Source: Bacillota bacterium (GTDB lineage: Bacteria > Bacillota > Clostridia > Acetivibrionales > DSM-1351). Taken from it: DNA of 64,000 bases. Location: contig JAEZRV010000087.1 in NCBI GenBank assembly GCA_023444055.1, forward strand, positions 62,001-126,000. The letters run 5' to 3'. Below, piece by piece: positions 44,333 to 52,406 of the stretch. Below the pieces are notes generated by a model. The model saw only the letters and a list, made by a program, of their open reading frames with translations. It searched no databases and was not told the origin of the DNA. Positions within the stretch are counted from its first letter, which is position 1. The number at the start of each line of letters is the position of its first letter. The position numbers were made by a program, and so were the translations under genes.

Positions 44333-44460
44333 ACTCGAAAGTATAGTTGGTGGTTACATGGTACACTTTCGAGTCTCAAAAAACGCAAGCGTTTTTTGCC
44401 GATGTGGGTGGTAGTTACATAAATGATGTGCTTCTGAGTTCATCAATGCTTTAGCTGTCA
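44333..44460 (+). repeat. R1 two-hairpin repeat, single module with full tail
   Basis: ACTCGAAAGT (44333-44342) and ACTTTCGAGT (44365-44374) enclose TTACATGGTAC; hairpin AAAAAACGC/GCGTTTTTT follows at 44378-44397, then GATGTGGGTGG and a tail (TAAATGATGTGCTTCTGAGT) shared with the 22291 copy. With the R2 half copy and the hppA hairpin it explains most of the 527-bp gap 44119-44645. Confidence 0.8.
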
Positions 44461-44578
44461 TCCCACATTCACCATCCGTGGTTCATAGTGTGCTAAAACC
44501 GACATCGTGTCTGTTTTCCGGCAAAAACACTATTCAATTTACCTAAATAAAAGTCTAATGCCAAGTAGGCGATTTTAA

Positions 44579-44604
44579 GGCTCAGGTGGAACAACCCCTG
44601 AGCC
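44579..44604 (-). terminator. Hairpin after the pyrophosphatase gene
   Basis: GGCTCAGG (44579-44586) pairs with CCTGAGCC (44597-44604), loop 10 nt, 42 nt downstream of the hppA stop on the minus strand. The following TTAAAATC is a weak T-run. Confidence 0.6.
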
Positions 44605-44645
44605 TAAAAAAGTCTGAAGCTTATACGATTTGTTTATATAAACTA

Positions 44646-46919
44646 TTATAAATTTACATTGTTACCTTGTGTTTCTTTTACCTTACTGAAGCCACCCTTC
44701 TTTGAGTAAAATATAGCGCCTATTATTAAAACAGCGCAAATAGCAAGAGCAACAATCATACCAGTATCTGTACTTTGATATTGTATAAGAATAGGAGCAG
44801 CAAGAAGTGAAACAAGGTTAATTACTTTAATCATAGGATTTAGAGCTGGACCTGCAGTGTCCTTTAGAGGGTCGCCAACAGTATCACCAACTACTGCAGC
44901 CTTGTGACATTCAGATCCTTTTCCTCCATGAGCGCCATCTTCAATAGTTTTCTTTGCATTATCCCAAGCACCGCCAGAGGTTGCCATAAATACTGCTAAC
45001 AGCTGACCAGAAACAATGACTCCACCAAGTAAGCCTCCTAATGCTTCTACACCCAATAATATGCCTACTATTAGAGGAGCAATAACTGATATTACAGCTA
45101 GTGGCAATAATTCTCTTTGAGCTGCAACTGTACAGATATCAACTGCGTTCTGATAATCTGGTTTAACTGTTCCTTCAAGTAATCCAGGTATTTTGAATTG
45201 TCTGCGTACTTCGTTAACAATCAGAGAAGCAGCTCTAGTTACAGCATTAATAATAAGAGAAGAGAATAGCCACGGAATACATGCACCTATTAGCATACCA
45301 ACAAAAACAATTGGACTTGAAATTCTGATACCTGTATCAAAAATTGTTTCACTAGCCCCCATGCCTACCTGGATTTTAGTTACATCAGTGAGGAAGGAAC
45401 CGAACAGTGAAACAGCTGCTATAACGGCTGAGCCAATAGCAACACCTTTTGTAATTGCTTTTGTTGTGTTTCCTGTTGCATCGAGGTTATCTAAAACTTT
45501 TCTGGAATTCTCATCAAGACCTGACAGTTCTGCAATTCCATTTGCATTATCGGCAATTGGACCAAAAGAATCCATTGCTACATTATTGCCAGTAAGAGTT
45601 AACATACCAATACCTGTCATGGCGACTCCATATAGTATGTAAGAAACACCTTGCCCCCAATAGATGAGAACTGAACTCATAATTGTTACAGCTATTACTA
45701 AAGTCTGCCAAACAGCACTTTCATAACCTTCTGCAATACCACGTAGAATTAGTGTGGCTGAACCAGACTTTGATGCAGAAGCAATATCCTTAACTGGCCT
45801 GAATTTAGTGTCTGTAAAATGTTTAGTAACTTCATCCAGTGCTACAGCAAGTAATATACCAACTGATACTGATAAAAAGGCTCTCCATTCATTCATATAG
45901 AAGGCAGCTAATAGAGCAAATGAGCCTAAACTAATTGCCGCTGACGTGTAAAAACCTTTGTTAATAGAGTTTAAAGCATTACTTTTTTTGGAATCTCTAA
46001 CCAAATAGGTTCCGATTATTGAAGAAAACACACCAATTCCTCTAACTAAAAGTGGGAATATTATCCACTTTAATTGTCCTGTTGCAGCATATAAAGAAAG
46101 ACCTAATATTAAACCGGATACAATTGTTACCTCATAGGATTCAAATATATCAGCGGCCATTCCGGCGCAATCACCCACATTATCACCAACCAAATCTGCA
46201 ATAACAGCAGCATTTCTTGGATCATCTTCAGGAATTCCAGCCTCAACTTTTCCTACCAAGTCAGCACCTACATCAGCAGCTTTTGTGTAGATACCACCAC
46301 CAACTCTCATAAATAAAGCTAATAAAGTGCCGCCAAAACCAAAACCAAGTAAAGCATCAGGAGCTGCAACACCTAAAATTATAAAGATAATCGTTCCGCC
46401 AAGTAATCCTAAACCATCGGTTAGCATACCTGTAATTGTTCCTGTACGATAGGCAATTTTTAATGATTCACCAAAACTTCTTCTAGAAGCAGAGGCTACA
46501 CGAACATTACCTTCAACAGCCATTCTCATTCCAAATTGTCCAACAAGGAGTGAAAAACCGGCACCCATGATAAAAGCAATAGCTCTGGCTAAACCAATTA
46601 CAAGCTTTACATTGTCTTCACTTAAATTTGAAAATCTCTCAATTGCTTCATCACTTGGTGGTACTATGTACACTGAGAAAAAAAGCAGTACAGTAAGAAT
46701 AGCAATAAGCGGGAGAATAGATTTTAATTGACGGCGTAAATAAGCGTCAGCTCCGCCTTTAATTGATCCCCAGATTTCTTGCATTTGTTGGGTTCCCTTA
46801 TCATACTTTAATACTTGACGACGGAGCAATAAAGCGTAACCTAATCCTAACAAAGCAATTAAAAGTACACACCAGATTGATACTGTTTCAAATATTGTGG
46901 CATTGCTAGTACTAAACAT
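44646..46919 (-). CDS. hppA: Membrane-bound ion-translocating pyrophosphatase
   Basis: About 757 residues with some 16 membrane helices. It couples hydrolysis of cytoplasmic PPi to pumping of H+ or Na+ across the membrane. The active-site segments are complete: D-V-G-A-D-L-V-G-K-V-E, D-D-P-R-N-A-A-V-I-A-D-L-V-G-D-N-V-G-D and D-N-A-K-K-T-I-E-D-G near the C-terminus. G-N-T-T-K-A-I-T-K-G carries Lys where K+-dependent enzymes have Ala, so it should be K+-independent. ATG 46919 with AGAGGAT ~10 nt upstream is preferred over GTG 46928. The pumped ion cannot be decided by eye. PPi conservation suits an anaerobe living on sugars. Confidence 0.93.
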   Translation of the reverse strand: MFSTSNATIFETVSIWCVLLIALLGLGYALLLRRQVLKYDKGTQQMQEIWGSIKGGADAYLRRQLKSILPLIAILTVLLFFSVYIVPPSDEAIERFSNLSEDNVKLVIGLARAIAFIMGAGFSLLVGQFGMRMAVEGNVRVASASRRSFGESLKIAYRTGTITGMLTDGLGLLGGTIIFIILGVAAPDALLGFGFGGTLLALFMRVGGGIYTKAADVGADLVGKVEAGIPEDDPRNAAVIADLVGDNVGDCAGMAADIFESYEVTIVSGLILGLSLYAATGQLKWIIFPLLVRGIGVFSSIIGTYLVRDSKKSNALNSINKGFYTSAAISLGSFALLAAFYMNEWRAFLSVSVGILLAVALDEVTKHFTDTKFRPVKDIASASKSGSATLILRGIAEGYESAVWQTLVIAVTIMSSVLIYWGQGVSYILYGVAMTGIGMLTLTGNNVAMDSFGPIADNANGIAELSGLDENSRKVLDNLDATGNTTKAITKGVAIGSAVIAAVSLFGSFLTDVTKIQVGMGASETIFDTGIRISSPIVFVGMLIGACIPWLFSSLIINAVTRAASLIVNEVRRQFKIPGLLEGTVKPDYQNAVDICTVAAQRELLPLAVISVIAPLIVGILLGVEALGGLLGGVIVSGQLLAVFMATSGGAWDNAKKTIEDGAHGGKGSECHKAAVVGDTVGDPLKDTAGPALNPMIKVINLVSLLAAPILIQYQSTDTGMIVALAICAVLIIGAIFYSKKGGFSKVKETQGNNVNL

Positions 46920-47211
46920 TTTTAACACATCCTCTCATTAAAATTATTTACATAACAATAAAGTAAAAAAATGGTACTAAATAATGAATTCTATAAAAAA
47001 ATCAAATATCCTCTATAACTGCATTCTATTATATATAATAGTTTTGAAATTATTTTTTATTCTAAATTACCGGAATATGGATGATGAAATTTTGCTTTTT
47101 CGGGAAAATTAAATTAATAACATGTTATCAGAGATATTTACTTTTAGACAATATAATGGTAAAATTATGTAGTACATTTTTGTCCACAAACGAAGAGAAT
47201 GGTGGTATATA

Positions 47212-47367
47212 ATGGAAAATAGAAATGTTATGCTTAATGAGGAAATGGAGTTACTTAAAAGTGAACTCTATAATTTATTAGAAAATGAGCCATGGGCAAA
47301 GCATGATATTCTTAGATTAAGTAAACGATTAGATAATCTTATTTTAGAATTCTACAACTTTGACTGA
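47212..47367 (+). CDS. Spo0E-like sporulation regulatory protein
   Basis: 51 residues. Spo0E-family proteins are small helical hairpins that dephosphorylate Spo0A~P and so delay sporulation. The sequence fits: E-M-E-L-L-K-S-E-L-Y-N-L-L, then D-I-L-R-L-S-K-R-L-D-N-L-I-L-E-F-Y. The S-x-x-L-D-x-L-I core is the family signature. GGTGGT lies before the ATG. Its last 16 nt overlap the end of the minus-strand gene downstream. The upstream region (46920-47211) is AT-rich with a TATAAT at ~47151, otherwise featureless. The identification is from the motif, and Asp in the S-K-R-L-D segment is the usual key residue. Confidence 0.8.
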   Translation: MENRNVMLNEEMELLKSELYNLLENEPWAKHDILRLSKRLDNLILEFYNFD

Positions 47368-47615
47368 TTTATATTACTATTTATTTCCAAACATTCATTC
47401 ATTATACATTTGATAGTTGTTTTTTTTGTACCATCTTTTATTTTATCAAAATTGTTTAGAACGTACATTATTTTTTTTTGTGAATGATTTATAAAAGTAG
47501 TTTTATCAATTGCATTTTCCTTATATTGCTTTATTAATAGTGAGATTAATAAGTACGAACATTCAAATAATCTATCATTAATATCTTTACTATCTGTTTT
47601 ATAATCAGAATTCAT
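47352..47615 (-). CDS. Small hypothetical protein convergent with the Spo0E-like gene
   Basis: 87 residues, not recognised. It is acidic then basic, largely helical (L-F-E-C-S-Y-L-L-I-S-L-L-I-K-Q-Y-K-E-N), with a C-terminal Asn/Ser-rich tail and no signal peptide or convincing membrane span. GGAG lies ~10 nt before the ATG on the minus strand. It overlaps the end of the Spo0E-like gene by 16 nt in the convergent sense. The regular five-site array at 47664-47819 stands 49 nt upstream of its start and could control it. Sporulation-linked function is only suggested by the neighbour. Confidence 0.55.
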   Translation of the reverse strand: MNSDYKTDSKDINDRLFECSYLLISLLIKQYKENAIDKTTFINHSQKKIMYVLNNFDKIKDGTKKTTIKCIMNECLEINSNINQSKL

Positions 47616-47663
47616 ATTAATCGCTCCAATTCAATCTAATATATAAAAGATACAATGAAATTT

Positions 47664-47819
47664 ACAGCATGTCAAATATTTCCTTTTATACAGGCGTATT
47701 ACAATATGTAAAATATTTTATTTATACAGATATATCACATTATGTAAAATATTTCTTTTTAAATAAGTATATTATACTATGTAAAATACTTCCTTCCATA
47801 TAAGTATATTACATTAGAT
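47664..47819. repeat. Five operator-like ACA-N3-TGT sites spaced 36-37 bp
   Basis: ACAGCATGT (47664), ACAATATGT (47701), ACATTATGT (47737), ATACTATGT (47774) and ACATTAGAT (47811) recur at 37, 36, 37 and 37 bp. Copies 1-4 are followed by (A/C)AAATA-T/C-TT and most by TATA-rich spacers, so it is a degenerate tandem repeat whose best conserved part is a dyad (TTACA-N3-TGTAA in copy 2). It lies between the divergent 87-residue gene and the GNAT gene. Confidence 0.6.
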
Positions 47820-47934
47820 GCAAGTAATATTCATAGTTTTAATTTTCAATTATTATTTGATATAATTTTACTAAGCTATCTTTTTAATTGAGAAAAGAAG
47901 GGTAAATAAGTGTGAAAGAATTAAAAAAATAAAA

Positions 47935-47998
47935 AAAGGAGGTGCCGAGTCCATGTCATTTCTTTCATGTGGTTTAGTGTAGATTGGGGGACATGGGC
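47935..47998 (+). promoter_or_regulatory. R4 leader module, copy 2, before the GNAT gene
   Basis: AAAGGAGGTG (47935-47944) precedes GTCCATGTC (47949-47957), which pairs with GACATGGGC (47990-47998); the one change from copy 1 turns a Watson-Crick pair into G-U, so the stem is kept. The mini-ORF ATG (47953) and gene ATG (47993) are again 40 nt apart. Downstream of the stem both genes continue ATAA-TATG. Confidence 0.7.
47953..47982 (+). CDS. Nine-codon leader peptide MSFLSCGLV
   Basis: It has the same length, frame and first six residues as the copy at 36133 and ends with TAG at 47980-47982. The Shine-Dalgarno is ideal at 8-nt spacing. No promoter could be fixed upstream beyond AT-rich DNA. 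Confidence 0.5.
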   Translation: MSFLSCGLV

Positions 47999-48523
47999 AT
48001 AATAATGTTAAATTTAAACATAATTGATAATACACTGCATATCAGAAATATTAATAAAGAAAGTATTAGTCATATGTATTCTGTATATAAAAATACATAT
48101 GACTTTAGTTATGCTACTGGAGTTTTTTACTCTATCGATTATAAACAATTTTCACAGCAAATATCGCAGTTTTTAACTAGGCAAAATGTTTTTTTTCTTG
48201 ACATTTGTTTGGCTCCAACTGGAGAAGTCATCGGTTTTATAAAAGGCCTAGTAATTATGAATGAGAAGATTGTATGGATAAATTCTATGGTTATAAATAA
48301 AACATATCAAAGAAGTGGATATGGTAAAATGGCAATGGGGTTATTAGAAAAGTATTTAAAAGAGTATTTTGGGATAGAAAAAAACTATCTTTCAGTATAT
48401 AAAAATAACACGGTTGGAATAAAATTTTGGTTTAAGTGCGGATATGAAGAATGTAATCTGCTGTCTAAAATATGCTTAAATAAAACAAATAAAAATGTAA
48501 CATTTATGTGTAAGGAAATATAA
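47993..48523 (+). CDS. GNAT-family N-acetyltransferase
   Basis: 176 residues. The GNAT fold is visible: central strand V-W-I-N-S-M-V-I-N followed by the acetyl-CoA loop Y-Q-R-S-G-Y-G-K-M-A-M (Q/R-x-x-G-x-G/A), then L-S-V-Y-K-N-N-T-V-G-I-K-F-W-F-K-C-G-Y, the typical motif B ending. The acetyl acceptor is unknown. ATG 47993 lies in the right arm of the R4 stem and has no Shine-Dalgarno of its own except GGGGG; ATG 48005 is an alternative start. Length is usual for the family. It is single, with a leader shared with the GH3 gene 12 kb away. Confidence 0.8.
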   Translation: MGIIMLNLNIIDNTLHIRNINKESISHMYSVYKNTYDFSYATGVFYSIDYKQFSQQISQFLTRQNVFFLDICLAPTGEVIGFIKGLVIMNEKIVWINSMVINKTYQRSGYGKMAMGLLEKYLKEYFGIEKNYLSVYKNNTVGIKFWFKCGYEECNLLSKICLNKTNKNVTFMCKEI

Positions 48524-48614
48524 ATTCTATTTGTGAAATTATATTAGTATTACCAAATAATATAGTTTCATTACGAAAATATTACCAAAAAATTGCGTAA
48601 ATATTTCGAAAAGT

Positions 48615-48643
48615 TTGACAAACTGTTACAAAATGAATATAAT
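48615..48643 (+). promoter_or_regulatory. Consensus SigA promoter of the NlpC/P60 gene
   Basis: TTGACA (48615-48620), 17-bp spacer, TATAAT (48638-48643). Both boxes are perfect, so the riboswitch that follows starts about 15 nt downstream. Confidence 0.85.
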
Positions 48644-48654
48644 GGTTTTGTAAT

Positions 48655-48772
48655 AGAAAAAGCTGAATCCTCGTAAAGAGGTACGGAGGAACCAAGAAAT
48701 TTGGGGTGAATCTATGAAAATAGTAGGGCGATCCTATTGCCCGAGCCCGACAGCTAACTTCGGAAGCGTTAA
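48655..48772 (+). ncRNA. c-di-AMP riboswitch (ydaO/yuaA class)
   Basis: The class landmarks are present in order: GCTGAATCCTC near the 5' end, GGAGGAACCAAGAAATTTGGG, GTGAATC, then CCCGAGCCCGACAGCTAAC and TTCGGAAGCGTT. This class binds cyclic di-AMP and usually turns off genes for cell-wall hydrolases and K+ transport. Here it lies just upstream of an SH3b-NlpC/P60 gene, the commonest arrangement. A separate terminator stem is not obvious; control could also act on AGGAGG at 48776. Confidence 0.92.
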
Positions 48773-48786
48773 TATAGGAGGAGCTA

Positions 48787-49677
48787 ATGGCAGGTAAGAT
48801 TAACAAAATACTTGTTGGATGTATTTTTGCTTTTTCTCTTGTTCTTGTTTGTTCAGCTGCGATGGCTGCTAGTCAGTCAGGACAGATTGATGGAACAAAA
48901 GTAAACATTAGAACAGCACCAGATACTTCTTCAAGTGTAATCGATCAGTTGTCCAATTCAAAGGTATCAATTCTTGACAAGTCTAATGGCTGGTATAAGA
49001 TTTCCTTCAACGGAAAGACAGGCTGGGTTTGCAGTGACTACATAAACCCGATAAAAACTGAAGGAACTATTAACGCTAATGGTGTTAATTTTAGATCAGG
49101 CGCTAGTACTGAAACTGATAAAATTGGTACATTGGATAAGGGAAAGCATGTTGTTATTCTTGATACTCAAGCAGGCTGGCACAAGGTAAAAGTGGATTCA
49201 AAAGTAGGATATGTTGCTACAAAATTTATTTCTTCTGCTAATGCTTCAGCAAAGACATCTCGTTCAACAACTGCAATAACTATTACTGAATCTGATAATT
49301 CAAGCCTCAGTGAAGTTATAGCGTATGCAAAGCAATATGTTGGTGTGCGTTATGTTGGTGGTGGAAAGAGTCCAAGTGGCTTTGATTGTTCAGGATTTGT
49401 TGGCTTTGTTTACAAGCATTTTGGAGTTAAACTTAATAGTTCAGCATCTAGTATGTATTCTGATGGTATAAAAGTTTCCAAAAGTGCATTAAGAGCTGGA
49501 GATATTTTATTTTTTGATGCCTCTCGTAGAGGAAAAGCTGGATCGATTGATCATGTAGGAATTTATATGGGTAATGACAAGTTTATTCATGCATCATCTT
49601 CAAATGATTCGGTTATTATTCAAAGATTATCAGAATATAGAGGAACTTATATCGGTGCTAAAAGAGTAATGTATTAA
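48787..49677 (+). CDS. Secreted SH3b-SH3b-NlpC/P60 peptidoglycan hydrolase
   Basis: 296 residues. A Sec signal peptide (1-28, ending A-A-M-A-A) is followed by two SH3b wall-binding domains (~32-90 and ~93-150), a Ser/Thr linker and an NlpC/P60 cysteine peptidase (~172-296). The catalytic triad is Cys201 (F-D-C-S-G-F), His256 (D-H-V-G-I-Y) and His268 (I-H-A-S). The family cleaves gamma-D-Glu-diaminopimelate bonds in wall peptides, for growth, separation or spore processes. AGGAGG stands 6 nt before the ATG. Control by the c-di-AMP riboswitch links wall lysis to the second messenger that tracks turgor and wall stress. Confidence 0.93.
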   Translation: MAGKINKILVGCIFAFSLVLVCSAAMAASQSGQIDGTKVNIRTAPDTSSSVIDQLSNSKVSILDKSNGWYKISFNGKTGWVCSDYINPIKTEGTINANGVNFRSGASTETDKIGTLDKGKHVVILDTQAGWHKVKVDSKVGYVATKFISSANASAKTSRSTTAITITESDNSSLSEVIAYAKQYVGVRYVGGGKSPSGFDCSGFVGFVYKHFGVKLNSSASSMYSDGIKVSKSALRAGDILFFDASRRGKAGSIDHVGIYMGNDKFIHASSSNDSVIIQRLSEYRGTYIGAKRVMY

Positions 49678-49689
49678 TGATTTATAAAT

Positions 49690-49739
49690 AGAACGCAAAG
49701 TCCTTAAAAGGTTGATTTTGCGTTCTATAATATTTTTTT
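49690..49739 (+). terminator. Rho-independent terminator after the NlpC/P60 gene
   Basis: AGAACGCAAA (49690-49699) pairs with TTTGCGTTCT (49717-49726), then ATAATA and TTTTTTT. The rest of the gap to comEC is AT-rich with nothing else evident. Confidence 0.85.
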
Positions 49740-49930
49740 ATTATTTATCAAAGTTATTGTTAAAAGGAATTGTTAGTTGCTTTCAAAGATTATTATCAAA
49801 ACGTTCTTTTAAAGAAATTCAAAAGTAATTCTCACTGTGTTACAATTCTTTATATTATCTAATATTATAAAAGTTTAGTTTAAAAAGTATTGTTGGCTTG
49901 TTCGCTGGCATTTTATAGGAAGGGCTTATT

Positions 49931-52324
49931 TTGAAAGATTTCGTTGTTTACATAAAGAGACCTCTCTGTCTTTTTGGCATATCGTTTATTACAGGTATAT
50001 TGCTTTGTTCTATTGTTGGCATCTCATATTTTCTGGCTTTAATAGCTTTTTGCTTAATATGTATCCTACTTCTTTTCAATAAAGTTAAAAAAGCGATATT
50101 TATTATAGTTATTTCACTGTTTTTTTTAGCTTTTGGAGGTGTTAGCTTTAATAATGCAGAAAAAACTTATTTCAATACATATAATAAGTTTTATAACAAG
50201 CCAGTAACTACTGAAGGATACATAGATAGTGATATAGAAAGAGCAAATGGAAAATTAAAATTCTATTTGAAAACAAATAAAATTACTTTTGAACAAAAAG
50301 AGTATAAAGTCTTTGGCAAATTGCTTGTAAATATTTCTGACAACAATAATTATTTTGCTGGAAATAAAGCAATAAGTTATAGAACAAAGGTTTCTTTTAC
50401 AGGAAATATCGATAAACCAAAATCTGCCACAAACCCTGGAGGATTTAATTATAAACGCTATTTGGCTTCGATAGGAGTTTCTGGAACAGTTTATTTGAGA
50501 TCAAGCTCTGATATCTATTTAATGGGAGTTAAAGGCGGTGGATGGCTTCATAAACTTGGTTTCGATATAAAGAATTCAGTATTAAGTATCATTGAATATT
50601 GTTTAGGCAAAAATCAAGCCGGCTTGCTATCAGGAATGATTATAGGATATAAAGATGGACTTGATGAAAATGCATATAATGCTTTTAGTAAAGCTGGGTT
50701 AACTCATATAATGGTTGCTTCAGGCATGAACGTTGCATTTATCATTTTACCACTAACATTTATATTTAAAAAAATGCAGATTGGCAATCTTGCTTCAAGC
50801 ATATTAACAATAGCTGTTCTTATTCTATTTGTTTTTGTGGCTGGATTTTCAGCATCCGTAGTTCGTGCTGTAATAATGGGAATTATAATATTGCTAGGCA
50901 AAATAATTATGAGGGAAACAGAGATATTTACTAGTGTTTCAGTTGCAGCTATCATTTTATTATTAATAAATCCGTTTACACTTTTTGACATAGGATTTCA
51001 GCTATCCTTTTCCGCAACCATTTCTCTGGTAATGTTTTACCCAAAAATAAAAAAGTTTATTGATAATAAGTATCTGCCAAATTTTATTGCAGACACACTT
51101 GCGGCAACTATTGCAGCACAAATAGGTGTTGTACCTATTACACTATTGTACTTCAATAACTTTTCAACTATTTCAATATTATCAAATCTTCTGGTAGTAC
51201 CCTTGGTTCAAGTAATTACAATAATAGGATTTATTATGGTATTCGCAGGGCTTGTAAACATAAATCTTGCTGTTCTTATTGGCTATATTAATAATACATT
51301 TCTATCATTTGTGCTTTTTGTAACTGAATTTACTTCTAAGCTTCCTTTCTCATCTTTAAAGCTCCCAACACCACCTTTATGGATGATTATACTATACTAC
51401 TTTGATGTACTATATATTTTTAAAGGCAGAGAATATTTAAAAGGTAAACATAATTATAAATTTGTGAAACATATTTGCATTGTGTTTTTTGTTATAACAT
51501 TTGTTGTTAATAAATTAATTCCTAAACCATTAGAAATAACATTTTTAGATGTAGGGCAAGGAGACAGCGCATTCATCAGAACTGCTCATGGTACTAAGAT
51601 ATTTATAGATGGTGGAGGAAGAGCTGCTGGGTCAAAATCTACATTTGATGTAGGTGAATCTGTTGTGGTACCATATATTTTGGATCAAGGAACTAAAAAG
51701 ATTGACATTGTGATAGCAACTCATGGACATTCTGACCACACTGAGGGGTTGGAGGCAATTTTAAAAGAGATGAGTGTAGGAATGGTTATATTGCCTGATA
51801 CTGATGGTGCTGGTTTTAAAAGATTAATAGAATTATGCAGAAAAAAGAAAATCAATATTGTTGAATGTAAAAAAGGCGATATAATAAGACTTGATAAAGA
51901 CACTGTATTTGATGTGCTTAATCCTTTAGTATTTGAGCAGGATTCTTTGTCACAACAGTCTTTGAATGATAGCTCATTAGTGTTAAAATTGAAATATAAA
52001 AAAGTAAAGGTTCTATTTCAAGGAGATGCAGAGATTCCGGTAGAACAGAGAATGCTAGAACAAGGATTGGACTTGAGTGCAGATATACTTAAGGTTGGAC
52101 ATCATGGTTCTTATAGTTCAACTGGTGAGGATTTTGTAAATAAATCAGAATTCAAGTTCGCAGTAATTTCAGTAGGAAAGAATAATTTTGGACATCCTTC
52201 TCAATTTACTTTAGATAGGCTTAAGGAAAATGGAACTTTGACCTTTAGAACTGATGAGAGAGGGGCAGTTATTGCAACGAGTTTTGGTGAAGGGGTAAAA
52301 ATAAGAACTATGCTTCCTGACTAA
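49931..52324 (+). CDS. comEC: ComEC/Rec2 DNA-uptake channel protein
   Basis: 797 residues. Order: N-terminal membrane helices with a DUF4131-type OB-like region (~1-200), the Competence domain of ~8 helices (~210-500, L-S-G-M-I-I-G-Y-K-D-G-L, M-V-A-S-G-M-N-V-A), and a C-terminal metallo-beta-lactamase domain (~525-790) with D-V-G-Q-G-D-S-A-F and T-H-G-H-S-D-H. ComEC forms the pore that carries single-stranded DNA in natural transformation, and the MBL domain may degrade the other strand. TTG 49931 is used, with AGGAAGGG 7 nt upstream. Many clostridia keep comEC with holA downstream, as here, without proven competence. Confidence 0.92.
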   Translation: MKDFVVYIKRPLCLFGISFITGILLCSIVGISYFLALIAFCLICILLLFNKVKKAIFIIVISLFFLAFGGVSFNNAEKTYFNTYNKFYNKPVTTEGYIDSDIERANGKLKFYLKTNKITFEQKEYKVFGKLLVNISDNNNYFAGNKAISYRTKVSFTGNIDKPKSATNPGGFNYKRYLASIGVSGTVYLRSSSDIYLMGVKGGGWLHKLGFDIKNSVLSIIEYCLGKNQAGLLSGMIIGYKDGLDENAYNAFSKAGLTHIMVASGMNVAFIILPLTFIFKKMQIGNLASSILTIAVLILFVFVAGFSASVVRAVIMGIIILLGKIIMRETEIFTSVSVAAIILLLINPFTLFDIGFQLSFSATISLVMFYPKIKKFIDNKYLPNFIADTLAATIAAQIGVVPITLLYFNNFSTISILSNLLVVPLVQVITIIGFIMVFAGLVNINLAVLIGYINNTFLSFVLFVTEFTSKLPFSSLKLPTPPLWMIILYYFDVLYIFKGREYLKGKHNYKFVKHICIVFFVITFVVNKLIPKPLEITFLDVGQGDSAFIRTAHGTKIFIDGGGRAAGSKSTFDVGESVVVPYILDQGTKKIDIVIATHGHSDHTEGLEAILKEMSVGMVILPDTDGAGFKRLIELCRKKKINIVECKKGDIIRLDKDTVFDVLNPLVFEQDSLSQQSLNDSSLVLKLKYKKVKVLFQGDAEIPVEQRMLEQGLDLSADILKVGHHGSYSSTGEDFVNKSEFKFAVISVGKNNFGHPSQFTLDRLKENGTLTFRTDERGAVIATSFGEGVKIRTMLPD

Positions 52325-52406
52325 TTTAAAAACTCTCTTTATCAATAATATAGCGCTTTCAGTTATAATTTAGGTTTGTCTACGAAAAGATGAAAGAGGA
52401 ATTTAT

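Noticed and set aside
45193..45642. 149-codon plus-strand frame inside hppA
   Set aside because: Antisense shadow of a well-conserved membrane pyrophosphatase.
47664..47819. CRISPR-like or plasmid iteron array suggested by the 36-37 bp spacing
   Set aside because: Only a ~9-bp core is conserved, spacers are similar AT-rich DNA rather than unique, and there is no cas or replication gene nearby.
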